64,000 nucleotides of DNA, taken from the NCBI GenBank assembly GCA_965219705.1, contig OZ244789.1:2046001-2110000 (forward strand), given 5' to 3'. Source of the stretch: JAJECS01 sp965219705. Lineage in GTDB: Bacteria > Chloroflexota > UBA11872. A program made the position numbers and the translations under genes. Of this stretch, positions 1 through 9,192 are shown piece after piece; the stretch's first letter is position 1, and the number at the start of each line of letters is the position of its first letter. Under the pieces are notes generated by a model that did not search any database, was not told the DNA's origin, and saw only the letters and a program-made list of their open reading frames with translations.

Positions 1-817
1 CGGCGCCCTCGTCGCGAGCGGCCGCGCCATCGGCCGAGACATCGTCCAAGGCCTTCGCCAGCTTGAGCGCCGCGATGGTGCCCTCGCTGTTAATGGAGTT
101 GTTGCCGTTCTCGTCGAAGACGTACGCGTCATGCGCCGGCATCAGGCTCCACGCCATCTTGGGGTGCGCGTCCTTCAAGTAGGTGAAGTAGCCGTAGATC
201 TCCGGCGGGTTGTTCAGCGCCTGTGCGTTCGACACGATCGTGTCCCACGTCGTCGGCGCGGGCAGGCCGTTCGCCGCGTAGAGATCACTGCGGTAGTACA
301 GGATGTGCGGCCACAGGAACTGCGGCACGCCGTAGTTCGTACCGTCCAAATTGGTCGCGTCGAGGTCGTTTTCGCCGAAGATGTCGCGCCCCATCAGGTC
401 CAGCGCGTCCGTGGCCGGCGCGACGATCTCTTGCCCCGCCCAACTCCAGGTGGAGTCCGGCTGGCTCCAGACCATGTCCGGCAATGTCTCAGTGGCCTTG
501 GCTGCCAGAATCTTGGGCTCCGTCTCACGGAACGGCACCACTTCGCGGTTCATCCTGACGTCGGCCACGATGCCGGCGCGGGCGAACCACGCGTCCTGCG
601 CTGCCACGCCCAGCGGCCGCGTCTCAAAGTCCCAGAACGAGATGTCGATGATCTCGCGCTCGGCCGACATTTCATCGGCCATCTTCCCGTCGCCGGCCGT
701 CGATTCGCCGCACGCCGCCAGGACCATCGCCGCGGTCGCGGCGCCGCCGGCTGCCGCGCCAAGGCGGAACAGCCGACGTCGGCTCAGCGTCTCTGTTCGA
801 TTCGAGTGCCCACTCAT
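1..817 (-). CDS. Sugar ABC transporter substrate-binding lipoprotein, 3' end outside window
   Basis: The first about 272 codons of an extracellular solute-binding protein (family 1 type) read on the minus strand from an ATG at 817 and run off the left edge. Residues 1-35 form a Tat-lipoprotein signal: a twin-arginine motif SRRRLFRLGA, an Ala-rich core, then a lipobox LAAC. The mature part has typical binding-protein segments (ISFWDFETRP; then MVWSQPDSTWSW; then TTWDTIVSNAQALNNP). It should be anchored outside the membrane and hand sugars to an ABC permease that lies out of view. It is divergent from the PhyH gene at 1156. Exact ligand unknown. Confidence 0.85.
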   Translation of the reverse strand, partial: MSGHSNRTETLSRRRLFRLGAAAGGAATAAMVLAACGESTAGDGKMADEMSAEREIIDISFWDFETRPLGVAAQDAWFARAGIVADVRMNREVVPFRETEPKILAAKATETLPDMVWSQPDSTWSWAGQEIVAPATDALDLMGRDIFGENDLDATNLDGTNYGVPQFLWPHILYYRSDLYAANGLPAPTTWDTIVSNAQALNNPPEIYGYFTYLKDAHPKMAWSLMPAHDAYVFDENGNNSINSEGTIAALKLAKALDDVSADGAAARDEGA

Positions 818-1155
818 CCTCGACTCCTCTGTCCTCGCGGGACGGATGCAACCGCCGCCGCACAACCCGTCAACATAGATCGAACGCTCTGTCGAAAGTG
901 ATCGCCTGGGTGCTCCTGCGGAGGCCGCCGCGCACCGCATGCCGTGCCGCGGCGGCACTCGTCCGCGCGAGCCTGCCAACGTAGGCCGCACAGCGAATTT
1001 GTGGACACCCGATCATCGTTTTGGCGATGAACTTGTATATCACGAAGCGGATTGACGCTGCAACCGCGAGGTCGCGTGGCCTTCCCCTTTGTGCCTGCTG
1101 CGCCGCACGCGGTCCGCATGCCACACTGTCACTTCGGAGGATGGCCGATAGGGGT
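818..1155. other. Divergent intergenic region
   Basis: This 338-base gap separates two divergent genes and must hold both promoters. I see no clear promoter pair, RNA gene or repeat in it. A GGAGG at 1136-1140 abuts an alternative in-frame ATG at 1141 for the downstream gene. Confidence 0.5.
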
Positions 1156-2019
1156 ATGGCAATGGATCCGAACTGCTTGGCATATGCGCTCACGGACGCC
1201 GAGGCGACGGCGTTCGATCGTGACGGGTTTCTGGTCGTCGAGGACGCGCTCTCGGCCGACCACGTGGACGAGCTGAGCGCGCTGGTCGACCGTCTGATCG
1301 CTGACGGCGGCTTCACCCGCACGCCGCACGGCAGCCGCGATGGACGCGTCAATGCGATCGATGTCGCCGGGCTGCATCCCGCCCTGCTGGACCTCGTCGA
1401 TCATCCGCGAACGCTGCCCAAGGTCTGGGGAATTCTGGGCTGGAACATCCACCTCTATCACAGCCACTACATCACGGCGCCGCAGATTCCCCGGCCAGCC
1501 AACGGGGAAGCAGCGCCGACGCTGGGCTGGCACCAGGATTCCGGCCGCATCAACCAGGACGTCGAGACCAACCCACGCCCTCGGCTCTCGCTCAAGGTGG
1601 CCTATTTCCTCAGTGACGCCAGCGAGGCTGAGCGGGGCAACTTTTGGGTTCTCCCCGGGAGCCACTTGCGGAACGAGATCGAGCTTCCTGAGTCCGGCCG
1701 CGGCCAACCTGACGGCGCCATGCCGGTGTGCGTGCCTCCTGGGACCTCCGTGCTCTTCGACCGGCGGCTCTGGCACGCCGGGTCGCCCAACTACTCGCCG
1801 ATCGTGCGCAAGGCGCTCTTCTTCGGCTATTCCCACCGCTGGGTTCACGCCCGCGACGAGGTTACCGTTCCGCCTGACCTGTGGGAGGCGGCCGATCCCA
1901 TCCGCCGGCAGTTGTTGGGTTATGCCACGAGCCAGCACGGACGCACGTCGCCCGCCGACGCGGATGTTCCTCTGCGAGGCTGGCTGGAACAGCACCAACC
2001 CGCCATGGCGGCCCGCTAG
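1156..2019 (+). CDS. Phytanoyl-CoA dioxygenase (PhyH) family protein
   Basis: 287-residue Fe(II)/2-oxoglutarate oxygenase of the PhyH family. The metal triad is present: H126-Q-D128 in GWHQDSGR and distal H207 in WHAGSPN; R218 (RKALFF) would bind 2-oxoglutarate. The N-terminus LTDAEATAFDRDGFLVVEDAL is the usual PhyH opening, which supports a start near here rather than at the upstream ATG 1021 or 1141. ATG 1162 is also possible, seven bases after AGGGG. The substrate cannot be read from sequence: relatives hydroxylate lipids, phosphonates and natural products. It is one of four PhyH paralogues in the window, and its convergent neighbour is another. Confidence 0.88.
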   Translation: MAMDPNCLAYALTDAEATAFDRDGFLVVEDALSADHVDELSALVDRLIADGGFTRTPHGSRDGRVNAIDVAGLHPALLDLVDHPRTLPKVWGILGWNIHLYHSHYITAPQIPRPANGEAAPTLGWHQDSGRINQDVETNPRPRLSLKVAYFLSDASEAERGNFWVLPGSHLRNEIELPESGRGQPDGAMPVCVPPGTSVLFDRRLWHAGSPNYSPIVRKALFFGYSHRWVHARDEVTVPPDLWEAADPIRRQLLGYATSQHGRTSPADADVPLRGWLEQHQPAMAAR

Positions 2020-2032
2020 CGCCGACGGCCGG

Positions 2033-3028
2033 CTAGGCGCACAGCGGGTGGTTGATGTCCCAGCGGAGCCCGGTGCTTTCCGGCGGATTGGCCACGAGCC
2101 GCTCGTGCGCCTCCTGCCAGCGCTGCCGCCACACGCGGTGGTCGCGCAACTCGGACGACGGATTCGATCGGCTGCGGGCGATGAACCCCGGCAGATAGCC
2201 GCGACCGCACGGCTGATCCACGGGCTGATAGCGCAGGTCTAGGCTCAGGCGAACGCCGTTGCCCAGGTTCGGCATTGCGCCGTGCATCAGGTGGCGAGAG
2301 AAGACGATCACCGACCCCGCGCGCACCGGCAGCGGCTTGGTGCGCTCCTTACTCATCACGCCGTCGGGGAGGTGGACGCCACTCGCCGGATTGGGACAGT
2401 GCTGCGCCAGGCCCCGCCGATGACTGCCCGGAGCGATCTTCAGGCACCCGTCGTCCGCCTTGGCGTCGCTCAGCGCCACCCACGCTGTGGTCATATCGGT
2501 TTCGTCGGCCTCCCGTGACTGCACCGCGTGGTCCTGATGCCACGGAGTGGAACGCCCCAGGGCGTCGTCCTCGGCCAGAAAACGCTCAGGCACCTTGATC
2601 CGCGCGTGCTGAATCGGGCAGGAGTAGATCTCGGGTCCGACGAATGGCTCGATCACGTCGAGCAGCCGCGGGTGGCGCAGGAGGTCGAAGATGGGCTTGC
2701 CGAGGTAGGGGAACCCGGTCGCCGTGGCGATCGTGGTGGGCCTGATCGAGGGATCGAAGGGTTCCGGGTCAATCTCGCCGGTGGCCTCGGCCAGGTACAT
2801 CAGCTTCGCGTGCAGGTCGCCGTCGGACGGCCACGCCGCCCGCTGCTCGGGCGTCAACGTCTCGTCGGCCAAGCCGTCCGCGATGCGCTCGAAGTCATGG
2901 AAGAGCGCGGCGAAGTCGCGCCGGGGGTCAAACACGTCTTCAAAGATCACCCAGCCCTCGCGCTCGAAATGCGCCAACTGGGCCTCGACCGCATTAGTGT
3001 CTTGTAGCTCAGGCATTGCTAGCGCCAT
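2033..3028 (-). CDS. Phytanoyl-CoA dioxygenase (PhyH) family protein
   Basis: 331-residue Fe(II)/2-oxoglutarate oxygenase. Ligands visible are H164 and D166 in PWHQDHAV, H249 in LMHGAMPN and the co-substrate arginine R260 in RLSLDLRY. The start ATG is preceded by GAGGA seven bases upstream. It converges on the PhyH gene ending at 2019 with only 13 bases between the stops. The two proteins share fold and motifs but are clearly different in sequence, so this is not a recent duplication. The insert of about 45 residues before the distal His resembles PhyH enzymes acting on small polar substrates, which is only an inference. Confidence 0.88.
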   Translation of the reverse strand: MALAMPELQDTNAVEAQLAHFEREGWVIFEDVFDPRRDFAALFHDFERIADGLADETLTPEQRAAWPSDGDLHAKLMYLAEATGEIDPEPFDPSIRPTTIATATGFPYLGKPIFDLLRHPRLLDVIEPFVGPEIYSCPIQHARIKVPERFLAEDDALGRSTPWHQDHAVQSREADETDMTTAWVALSDAKADDGCLKIAPGSHRRGLAQHCPNPASGVHLPDGVMSKERTKPLPVRAGSVIVFSRHLMHGAMPNLGNGVRLSLDLRYQPVDQPCGRGYLPGFIARSRSNPSSELRDHRVWRQRWQEAHERLVANPPESTGLRWDINHPLCA

Positions 3029-3137
3029 GGCCGGTTCCTCGGGATCGTGCGGATGCTGCCAGCGTCAGAATATGACATCGAGCCTGGCGGATAGCTCTTC
3101 CCTCGATCAACGCTCGCCGAGGCCATGTGAAGCCGGG

Positions 3138-4229
3138 CTACGGCACGGCGAGCTGATAGAGCACGCCCAACACGGCGCCCGCCGGAACCAGCCACGTCGC
3201 CGTGGTGCGATAGCGCATCACGAGCACCAGTGCCGCGGCTGCAAGCACGCCGGTTGGCACGTCCACGATCGCCGCGCGCCCAAGCGTGACGGACACGCCG
3301 ACCATCAGTGCGATGGCGGCGGCGTTGACGCCGTCGAGGAATCCGCTCGCCCGTCGGTCGGCGCGCACCCGCGCCACCAGCGGGTTGAGCATGGCGACGA
3401 AGACGAACGACGGCAGGAAGATCGCCACTGTGGCGAGCACCGCGCCGGACCAGCCGCCCAGGACGTAGCCGACGAAGCTGGCAGTCGTGAAGACCGGACC
3501 GGGCGTCATCTGGCCGATTGCCACGGCATCGAGCAACTGCTGCTGGGTGAGCCAGCCGAGACGGTCGACGAAGTCGCCCTGCATGAAGGCCAGCAGCACG
3601 TAGCCGCTGCCGTAAAGCACGGCGCCGATCTTGAGGAAGAGCAGGAACATGTGGCCCACGCTGTACGTGGCGGCCGTTGCGAGGACCGCGGACATCGAGC
3701 CGACCGGGAGAAATCCCAATAGGGCCTGCGCGCCGGGTCCGCGCCAGGAACGGGCGGTGGTGAGCAGGCCGATGGCGCCGCCGGCGGCGAGCAGAATCAG
3801 CTCGTTGATTCCCACGATGTAGAGCGCCAGGACGCCGGCGGCCAGCGCCGCCGTCCACTTCTGCTTGCCCAGCGCGGGTCGAACCAATCCGACGATTGCG
3901 TTGACCACGATCGCGATGACGACTGGCTTGATTCCATAGAGAGCCCATTGCAACGCGGGCACCTCGTTGAACTCGACATAAAGCCAGGCCAGCCCGGTGA
4001 CGATGAGAAAGGCCGGCAGGATGAACAGCGCGCCCGCGGCGATCAGTCCCCGCCAACCGGCGCGTTCCAGGCCCAGGTGAATCGCCATCTCGGTGGAGTT
4101 GGGACCCGGAATCAAGCTGGTGGCGCCGACCAGGTCCATGAACCGCTGGTCCGACAGCCACTTGCGGCGGCTGACCGCCTCGTCGCGGAACATGGCGATG
4201 TGGGCCGCGGGGCCGCCGAAGCCCAGCAC
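3138..4229 (-). CDS. chrA: Chromate transporter (CHR) family protein
   Basis: 363-residue polytopic membrane protein with two homologous halves, the long form of the CHR family. The first half opens with FGGPAAHIA and carries a typical GPNSTEMAIHLG segment; the second has PGPVFTTASFVGYVLGG. Family members export chromate, usually by proton exchange, but many in non-resistant bacteria have unknown anion substrates. The 5' end is odd: codons matching the normal N-terminus (EVAALFLKLG) continue upstream of the GTG at 4229, yet no ATG, GTG or TTG is available before an in-frame stop at about 4295. Either GTG 4229 is used, giving a short first helix, or a rare start or frameshift is involved. Confidence 0.82.
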   Translation of the reverse strand: MLGFGGPAAHIAMFRDEAVSRRKWLSDQRFMDLVGATSLIPGPNSTEMAIHLGLERAGWRGLIAAGALFILPAFLIVTGLAWLYVEFNEVPALQWALYGIKPVVIAIVVNAIVGLVRPALGKQKWTAALAAGVLALYIVGINELILLAAGGAIGLLTTARSWRGPGAQALLGFLPVGSMSAVLATAATYSVGHMFLLFLKIGAVLYGSGYVLLAFMQGDFVDRLGWLTQQQLLDAVAIGQMTPGPVFTTASFVGYVLGGWSGAVLATVAIFLPSFVFVAMLNPLVARVRADRRASGFLDGVNAAAIALMVGVSVTLGRAAIVDVPTGVLAAAALVLVMRYRTTATWLVPAGAVLGVLYQLAVP

Positions 4230-4482
4230 CCCGAGCTTGAGAAATAGCGCAGCGACCTCGCGCAGGGCGCCTCGCCGCTCAGGCGGTGTTGTGACTGGTC
4301 AACTCCTTCGCGGGGGCGCCGGGCTCATGGTCGCTGCCGACCTCTTTGGCGCAGTTGTAGCAGCACGGCGACCACCCCGTTTACCTGCTCGCCGGGGGTC
4401 GCCACGCCGATGGCGCGGCATCCGTTAAACTCAACTGCTCCCGCGCGGCCTCTTCAGCGCGGAATCGCCGACAGCGAGCGCC

Positions 4483-5982
4483 ATGCCACGAACCAACTGC
4501 CTGTCGATGCTGCTGGACGAAGATATTGCGGAGCGCGACACGCTCGCCTGGCGAGTCGAGCCGGCGCTTCCCGACCCTGCGAATCCGCTCATCGAGCCGC
4601 ACTTCCCGTGGGACAGCGGGTCGGTGTTCGCGCATGGGACGTTTGTCAAGGACCCGATCGACGGACTGTGGAAGGGCTGGCATCTCTCGACGCCCGCCGG
4701 CGAGGAGAAATTCGAGGCCTTCCGGCGCCTCACCTATTCCGTCTCCGAGGACGGGGTGAACTGGACCCGGCCGGAGCTCGACCTGTGCCCCCAGCCCGGA
4801 TATCCGAAGACCAACATCATCTTCGATCACGACTCGGGCGGCGCGTCGCAGTTCGCGTCCGTGCTCATCCACCCGGACGCGGAGCCCGAGCGGCGCTATG
4901 AGATGTTCGCCATGCGCGTGCCCGGCCGGCCCGAGGGCATTGGTGCAAGCTTCATTCCCGGAATTCCGCGCCGGCCCGGCGAGACCCGGCATCCGACGGC
5001 CGTCTACCGCTACTACTCGTCCGACGGCATCCATTGGACCGCCCAAGAAGGGCCGCTCCTCGAAGTGATGACGCTGGGCAACCGCATGATCATGCCCTAC
5101 ACCACGCCCATCGGCGGGGCGGACCACTCCGCCTACTTCAAGCTCGACGACGGCAACTACGACCTCATCCAGAAGGTCGGCACGACGATGCATCCCGGCG
5201 GGCGCATTCCCTACGACTGCTTCCCGATGGGCCGCCGAGTGATCGGCCGGCGCACCAGCCCCGACGGGTCACAGTGGTCGCAGATCGAGGTCATCATCGA
5301 GCCCGACTGGAAAGACGCCCAGGACTTGCAGTTCATGGAGCTTGCCCCCCATAAGGTGAAGGGCGGCTACCTGGGCCTGCTCTGCTGCTACAACCTGCGC
5401 GATCAGACAATCAACTGGCAGTTCGCCGGCAGCGCGGACCGCCGCATCTGGGAGCGCCCCGCACGCCGCGTCACGCTCGAGAACTCACCGCTCGGCGACT
5501 ACGGCGGCGGCATGCTGTGGCCCACCCACAGCTTCATCGAGCACGACGGACGCATCTATATGTATTACGGCGCGCTGGAGGGTTTGCACGGCGATACCTA
5601 CTCCGACGAGCCATCCCTCCACATCTTCAACGGCGCGCTCTGCCGCGCGAGCTGGGAGATCGATCGCTATTGGGCCGCGGTGTCCGCTGCGGGCGGCGTC
5701 AACGTCGGCACGCTCACCACGCATCCGCTGCCGGTGGGTGGGAAGCGCCTGCTGCTGAACGCGGCAACCTCCACGGTTGGCCCCGGCGAACTCCAAGTCG
5801 AGCTCGTCGATGGCGACGGCCAACCCATCGAGGGCTTCACCCGCGCCGACTATGTGGCCTGGCATGGCGACGCCAAGGCGCAACCCGCACGCTGGGCCGG
5901 AGGCAGCGTGTGCCCGCGCGACGACGTGGCCGCCAAGTTCTACCTGCGGCGATCCCGCTTGTACGGCTTTGGCTGGGAGTAG
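4483..5982 (+). CDS. Five-bladed beta-propeller glycosidase-like protein (GH43/GH32 fold)
   Basis: 499-residue predicted cytoplasmic protein with no signal peptide. It has repeated propeller signatures in which a Ser/Asp-Asp-Gly strand precedes a Trp: SVSEDGVNWTRPELDL, SSDGIHWTAQEG and SPDGSQWSQIEV, plus blades such as RRYEMFAM. These are typical of the GH32/43/62/68 clan and of related proteins of unknown substrate. It lies directly before a GH127 enzyme with a gap of under 100 bases, so it probably acts in the same sugar pathway, perhaps on arabinose-containing oligosaccharides. The catalytic carboxylates cannot be assigned safely. A related but divergent paralogue is at 26657. Confidence 0.75.
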   Translation: MPRTNCLSMLLDEDIAERDTLAWRVEPALPDPANPLIEPHFPWDSGSVFAHGTFVKDPIDGLWKGWHLSTPAGEEKFEAFRRLTYSVSEDGVNWTRPELDLCPQPGYPKTNIIFDHDSGGASQFASVLIHPDAEPERRYEMFAMRVPGRPEGIGASFIPGIPRRPGETRHPTAVYRYYSSDGIHWTAQEGPLLEVMTLGNRMIMPYTTPIGGADHSAYFKLDDGNYDLIQKVGTTMHPGGRIPYDCFPMGRRVIGRRTSPDGSQWSQIEVIIEPDWKDAQDLQFMELAPHKVKGGYLGLLCCYNLRDQTINWQFAGSADRRIWERPARRVTLENSPLGDYGGGMLWPTHSFIEHDGRIYMYYGALEGLHGDTYSDEPSLHIFNGALCRASWEIDRYWAAVSAAGGVNVGTLTTHPLPVGGKRLLLNAATSTVGPGELQVELVDGDGQPIEGFTRADYVAWHGDAKAQPARWAGGSVCPRDDVAAKFYLRRSRLYGFGWE

Positions 5983-6064
5983 CGCCGGGCGCGTTCCAGA
6001 CCCGCGCTGGCAGGCGGCTGGCGCCGTCGATACGACGCAAAGCCCCCACGCTCGGCTGCGCCCG

Positions 6065-7972
6065 GTGCCCATTCATGCCGTCACGATGGGCGACGGCTTT
6101 TGGAAGCCGCGCCTGGAAGGCAACCGCACGTCCGGCATCGCCGCCTTTCTCGCGTGGCTGGACGAGGACGGCCAGGTCGCGCCCTTCCGCGCCTTCGCGC
6201 ACTTCGCGCGCACCGGGGACCCGTCGCGCATCGCAGGCGCGCTCGACACCATGCGCGCCACCTTTGAGGGCCGCAACAGTCGCCGCATGCGCCACACCTG
6301 GCGCGCGGCGGCCATGAAGGTGGTTGAAGCCTGCGCCTTCACGCTGCAGTCAGTCGATGATCCAGAACTTCGCGACCTCATGGATGAGCTGGTCACCGGC
6401 ATCGTGGCGGCGCATGACAGCGACGAGTTCTGGGCCGCGTACTACGGCGACGACTTCGAGAATTCGTATCAACTCGCCACGCCGGGCCACTTGATTCAGG
6501 CTGCCGTTGCCCATCACCGGACCACGGGGCAAACGGATTTCCTGGACGTGGCCGTCCGCGTCGCGGACGCGGTCGCGGCGAAATACGAGGGCCGCGCGTT
6601 CGCCGAGCACGCATGCATCGAGATGGCGCTGGTGGAGCTCTGGCGGGCAACCGGCGAAGCGCGCATCCTGCGTCTCGCGGCGCACTTCGCGGCACTTCTC
6701 ATGGAGCAACCACCGGTTATCGGCCCCGATACCGGTGAAGGGCGCTGGTTCCATTTCAACCGCCATGTCGTGCGGCAGACCTACCTGCCCGCCGGCGCGG
6801 CGGACCTGCTGGCCGAGCAGCATGACCCGGCGCTGCACACGCAGTTGCTCGCCATCTGGCACGACATGATGCGCGGCAAGCTGCAGGTCACCGGGCACCT
6901 CGCGGTGGACCACTGGATGCCCGAGCGCATCACGTCGGAGCCGTTCGCCCTCACCGAGGGCGCGCTCGGCAACGTGCTCGACCACATCAACCACGGCTTC
7001 GAGCTGTGCGAGAGCGTCGGCAACGTCATGTGGAGCTGGCGCATGCTCATGCTCGGCGGAGAAACTGTATACGCCGACCAGCTTGAGCGGGCGCTCTACA
7101 ACGGCTTGCTCCCGCACGTCGGCCTCGACGACCGCAGTTGGTTCTATCTGTGCCCCATGGCGTCCGACGGGGACCATCCGTCCCGCAACGCCTGGGGCAA
7201 CCCGGCGACCGGCTGCTGTGGGGCCAATGCGGTCAGGTTCATTCCCTCGCTGCCGTCCTACCTGTTCGCCACGTCCGAGGATGGCGTGTGGGTGCACCTG
7301 TACGACGCTTGCCGTATGGATTGGCATCTGCCCGACGGCTCGCCTGTCGGCCTGGAGGTGCGCACGCGGTACCCATGGAGCGGTCGCGTCGAACTGCGCG
7401 TTGGCGTCGCCGAGCCAACTGAGTTCACCGTGCACCTCCGCATTCCCGGCTGGTGCGACGACGCGCGCGCCGCCGTCAACGGTGAGCCGGTCTCCGACCC
7501 GGTAATTCGGGGCTCCTATCTCGCGCTCCGGCGCACGTGGACCGAGGGCGACCTGATCACGCTCGACTTGCCGATGCCGGTGGTTGGCATGGAGGCCGAT
7601 CCGCGCGCGGAGGAGTTCCGCGGCAAGACGGCCCTCATGCGCGGGCCGTTGCTCTATTGCTTTGAGGCTATCGACAACGCCGCGACCGGCGTCCGCAATC
7701 TCGCGGTCGAGCCGGGTCCGGACATTCGGCCCTTCGCGCCTGAGGTCCAGCCCGAAGCGCTGTATCAGCCGGCCGCGGAACTCCCGGCGTTCATGCCGTA
7801 TGACCGCCCCGATTTGCTGGGCGGCGTGACCGTGCTCCAGGGACCAGCGGAGGTTAGTGGGGACCCGGCCGAGCTCACGGCCATTCCCTATTACGCCTGG
7901 GCCAATCGCGGCCCATCGCCCATGTCCCTTTGGATTGATCGCGCCGCTGGCGATGAGCGTCGGGGGCACTGA
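6065..7972 (+). CDS. Glycoside hydrolase family 127 (beta-L-arabinofuranosidase-type)
   Basis: 635-residue GH127 (formerly DUF1680) enzyme: an alpha/alpha-barrel followed by beta-sandwich domains. The family start DGFWKPRLEGNR is present, then ELCESVGNVMWSWRML and GCCGANAVRF. In the characterised HypBA1 enzyme, zinc is bound by one Glu and three Cys, one of which is the nucleophile; E313, C315, C384 and C385 here match them. The reading frame is open far upstream, overlapping the previous gene, but family length and the position of DGFW favour GTG 6065 (or ATG 6086). It forms an operon with the propeller gene before it. The likely reaction is release of terminal beta-L-arabinofuranose inside the cell. 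Confidence 0.87.
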   Translation: MPIHAVTMGDGFWKPRLEGNRTSGIAAFLAWLDEDGQVAPFRAFAHFARTGDPSRIAGALDTMRATFEGRNSRRMRHTWRAAAMKVVEACAFTLQSVDDPELRDLMDELVTGIVAAHDSDEFWAAYYGDDFENSYQLATPGHLIQAAVAHHRTTGQTDFLDVAVRVADAVAAKYEGRAFAEHACIEMALVELWRATGEARILRLAAHFAALLMEQPPVIGPDTGEGRWFHFNRHVVRQTYLPAGAADLLAEQHDPALHTQLLAIWHDMMRGKLQVTGHLAVDHWMPERITSEPFALTEGALGNVLDHINHGFELCESVGNVMWSWRMLMLGGETVYADQLERALYNGLLPHVGLDDRSWFYLCPMASDGDHPSRNAWGNPATGCCGANAVRFIPSLPSYLFATSEDGVWVHLYDACRMDWHLPDGSPVGLEVRTRYPWSGRVELRVGVAEPTEFTVHLRIPGWCDDARAAVNGEPVSDPVIRGSYLALRRTWTEGDLITLDLPMPVVGMEADPRAEEFRGKTALMRGPLLYCFEAIDNAATGVRNLAVEPGPDIRPFAPEVQPEALYQPAAELPAFMPYDRPDLLGGVTVLQGPAEVSGDPAELTAIPYYAWANRGPSPMSLWIDRAAGDERRGH

Positions 7973-8061
7973 GCCGGGGACGCGCATACGGCACGACGCG
8001 CCCCGCTGGCCTATGCGCGGAGACCGCGTGGCGATCAACCGGCGCTGCTGCCGGCATCATT

Positions 8062-8090
8062 TATACTGCGACGATATGTCAATACTGACA
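8062..8090 (+). promoter_or_regulatory. Putative znu promoter -10 and metal-regulator operator
   Basis: A TATACT hexamer at 8062-8067 fits a -10 box, although I see no good -35. Ten bases downstream is a perfect inverted repeat TGTCA-N4-TGACA at 8077-8090, ahead of the znuA Shine-Dalgarno (GAGGT). Its position between promoter and start suits repression by a Fur-family regulator such as Zur or an MntR-like protein. The regulator itself is not in the window. Confidence 0.45.
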
Positions 8091-8109
8091 GCACCCTGAG
8101 GTCGAGGTA

Positions 8110-9192
8110 ATGAGATTCCGTATCACCTGTGTCGCCATGTTGCTCGTGCTCGCGCTTGCATCCGCTTGCGGAGACGGCGGCGGCGGCACGGACCGCCTGC
8201 AAGTGGTCGCGACCGTCTACCCGCTGGGCTATTTCGCCGAGCGCATCGGCGGCGATCGCGTCGAGGTCGACGTGCTCGTTGGACCCGGGATCGAGGCCCA
8301 CGGATTCGAGCCCACCTCCTCCGACCTGCTGGCCCTCGGTGACGCCGACGTGATCGTCACGAACGGAATCGGGCTTGAGCCGTGGCTGCACGGGGCGATC
8401 GACGCGCTCGGCGATGACGTTGAAGCAGTTGTCGTGGAGGCTGCCGACCCGGCGCAGGCCATGGAAGGGGAAGTCCATAGTCACGGCGAGGACGAGGGCG
8501 ACCACGACGAAGACGAGGGTGATCACGGCGACGAGGACGCTGACGCAGAAGGTCACCACGGCGACGAGGACGCGGACGAAGACGCCGACCACGGCGACGA
8601 AGATGCCGACGAGGACGGCGAGCACGGTAACGAGGACGCTGACGAGCACGGCGATGAAGAGACCGAGCTCGACCCGCACATGTGGCTGAACCCGACATTG
8701 GCCGCCAGCCAAGTCGGGCGTATCCGTGACGCCTTCGTCGCGGCGGACGCGGCAAACGCCGACGCCTACCGGAAGGACGCCAACGAACTGATCGCTGAGC
8801 TGAACGCGCTCAACGAGGAGTTCGCGGAGAGCCTCAGCGCCTGCAAGCATGAGCACTTCGTGACCTCGCACGCTGCCTACGGCTACCTGGCCGCGCAATA
8901 TGGCCTCGAGCAGATCGCGGTTGCCGGGCTTTCCGCCGACGTGGCGCCTTCGCCGCAGCGGTTGGCTCAGGTGACCGACCGGGTCACCGAGTTGGGGCTG
9001 GGCCATGTTCTCGTTGAGCCGGTGCTCAGCGACCGCCTGGCGCAGACGATCGCCCGCGAAACGGGCATCGAGCTCCTGTCCATCCATTCCATTGGGAGCG
9101 TGACGGAGAGCGAGCTCGAGGCGCATGGCGACTACTTCGGCCTCATGCGCGACAATCTCGCCAGTCTCCGGATGGCATTGGAGTGTGAATGA
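8110..9192 (+). CDS. znuA: Zinc ABC transporter substrate-binding lipoprotein
   Basis: 360-residue cluster A-I metal-binding protein. A lipoprotein-like signal ends at about C20. Metal ligands expected for ZnuA are visible: H64 in IEAHGFEPTSSD, H190 in DPHMWLNP, a His in TSHAAYGYLA and an acidic residue near VEPVLSDRLAQ. Between residues about 121 and 186 there is an exceptionally acidic, His-dotted loop built of repeats of the type HGDEDADED, where ZnuA proteins usually carry a His-rich loop thought to capture zinc. The stop overlaps the znuC start (ATGA), so the three genes form one operon. Specificity for zinc rather than manganese is inferred from the loop and the neighbours. Confidence 0.9.
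   Translation: MRFRITCVAMLLVLALASACGDGGGGTDRLQVVATVYPLGYFAERIGGDRVEVDVLVGPGIEAHGFEPTSSDLLALGDADVIVTNGIGLEPWLHGAIDALGDDVEAVVVEAADPAQAMEGEVHSHGEDEGDHDEDEGDHGDEDADAEGHHGDEDADEDADHGDEDADEDGEHGNEDADEHGDEETELDPHMWLNPTLAASQVGRIRDAFVAADAANADAYRKDANELIAELNALNEEFAESLSACKHEHFVTSHAAYGYLAAQYGLEQIAVAGLSADVAPSPQRLAQVTDRVTELGLGHVLVEPVLSDRLAQTIARETGIELLSIHSIGSVTESELEAHGDYFGLMRDNLASLRMALECE

Noticed and set aside
6350..8038. A 562-codon minus-strand frame opposite GH127
   Set aside because: It is a high-GC shadow. The plus-strand frame has the GH127 metal and catalytic motifs.
8035..9126. A 363-codon minus-strand frame opposite znuA with a hydrophobic Val-rich run
   Set aside because: The apparent membrane stretch is the antisense of the Asp/Glu repeat loop of ZnuA.
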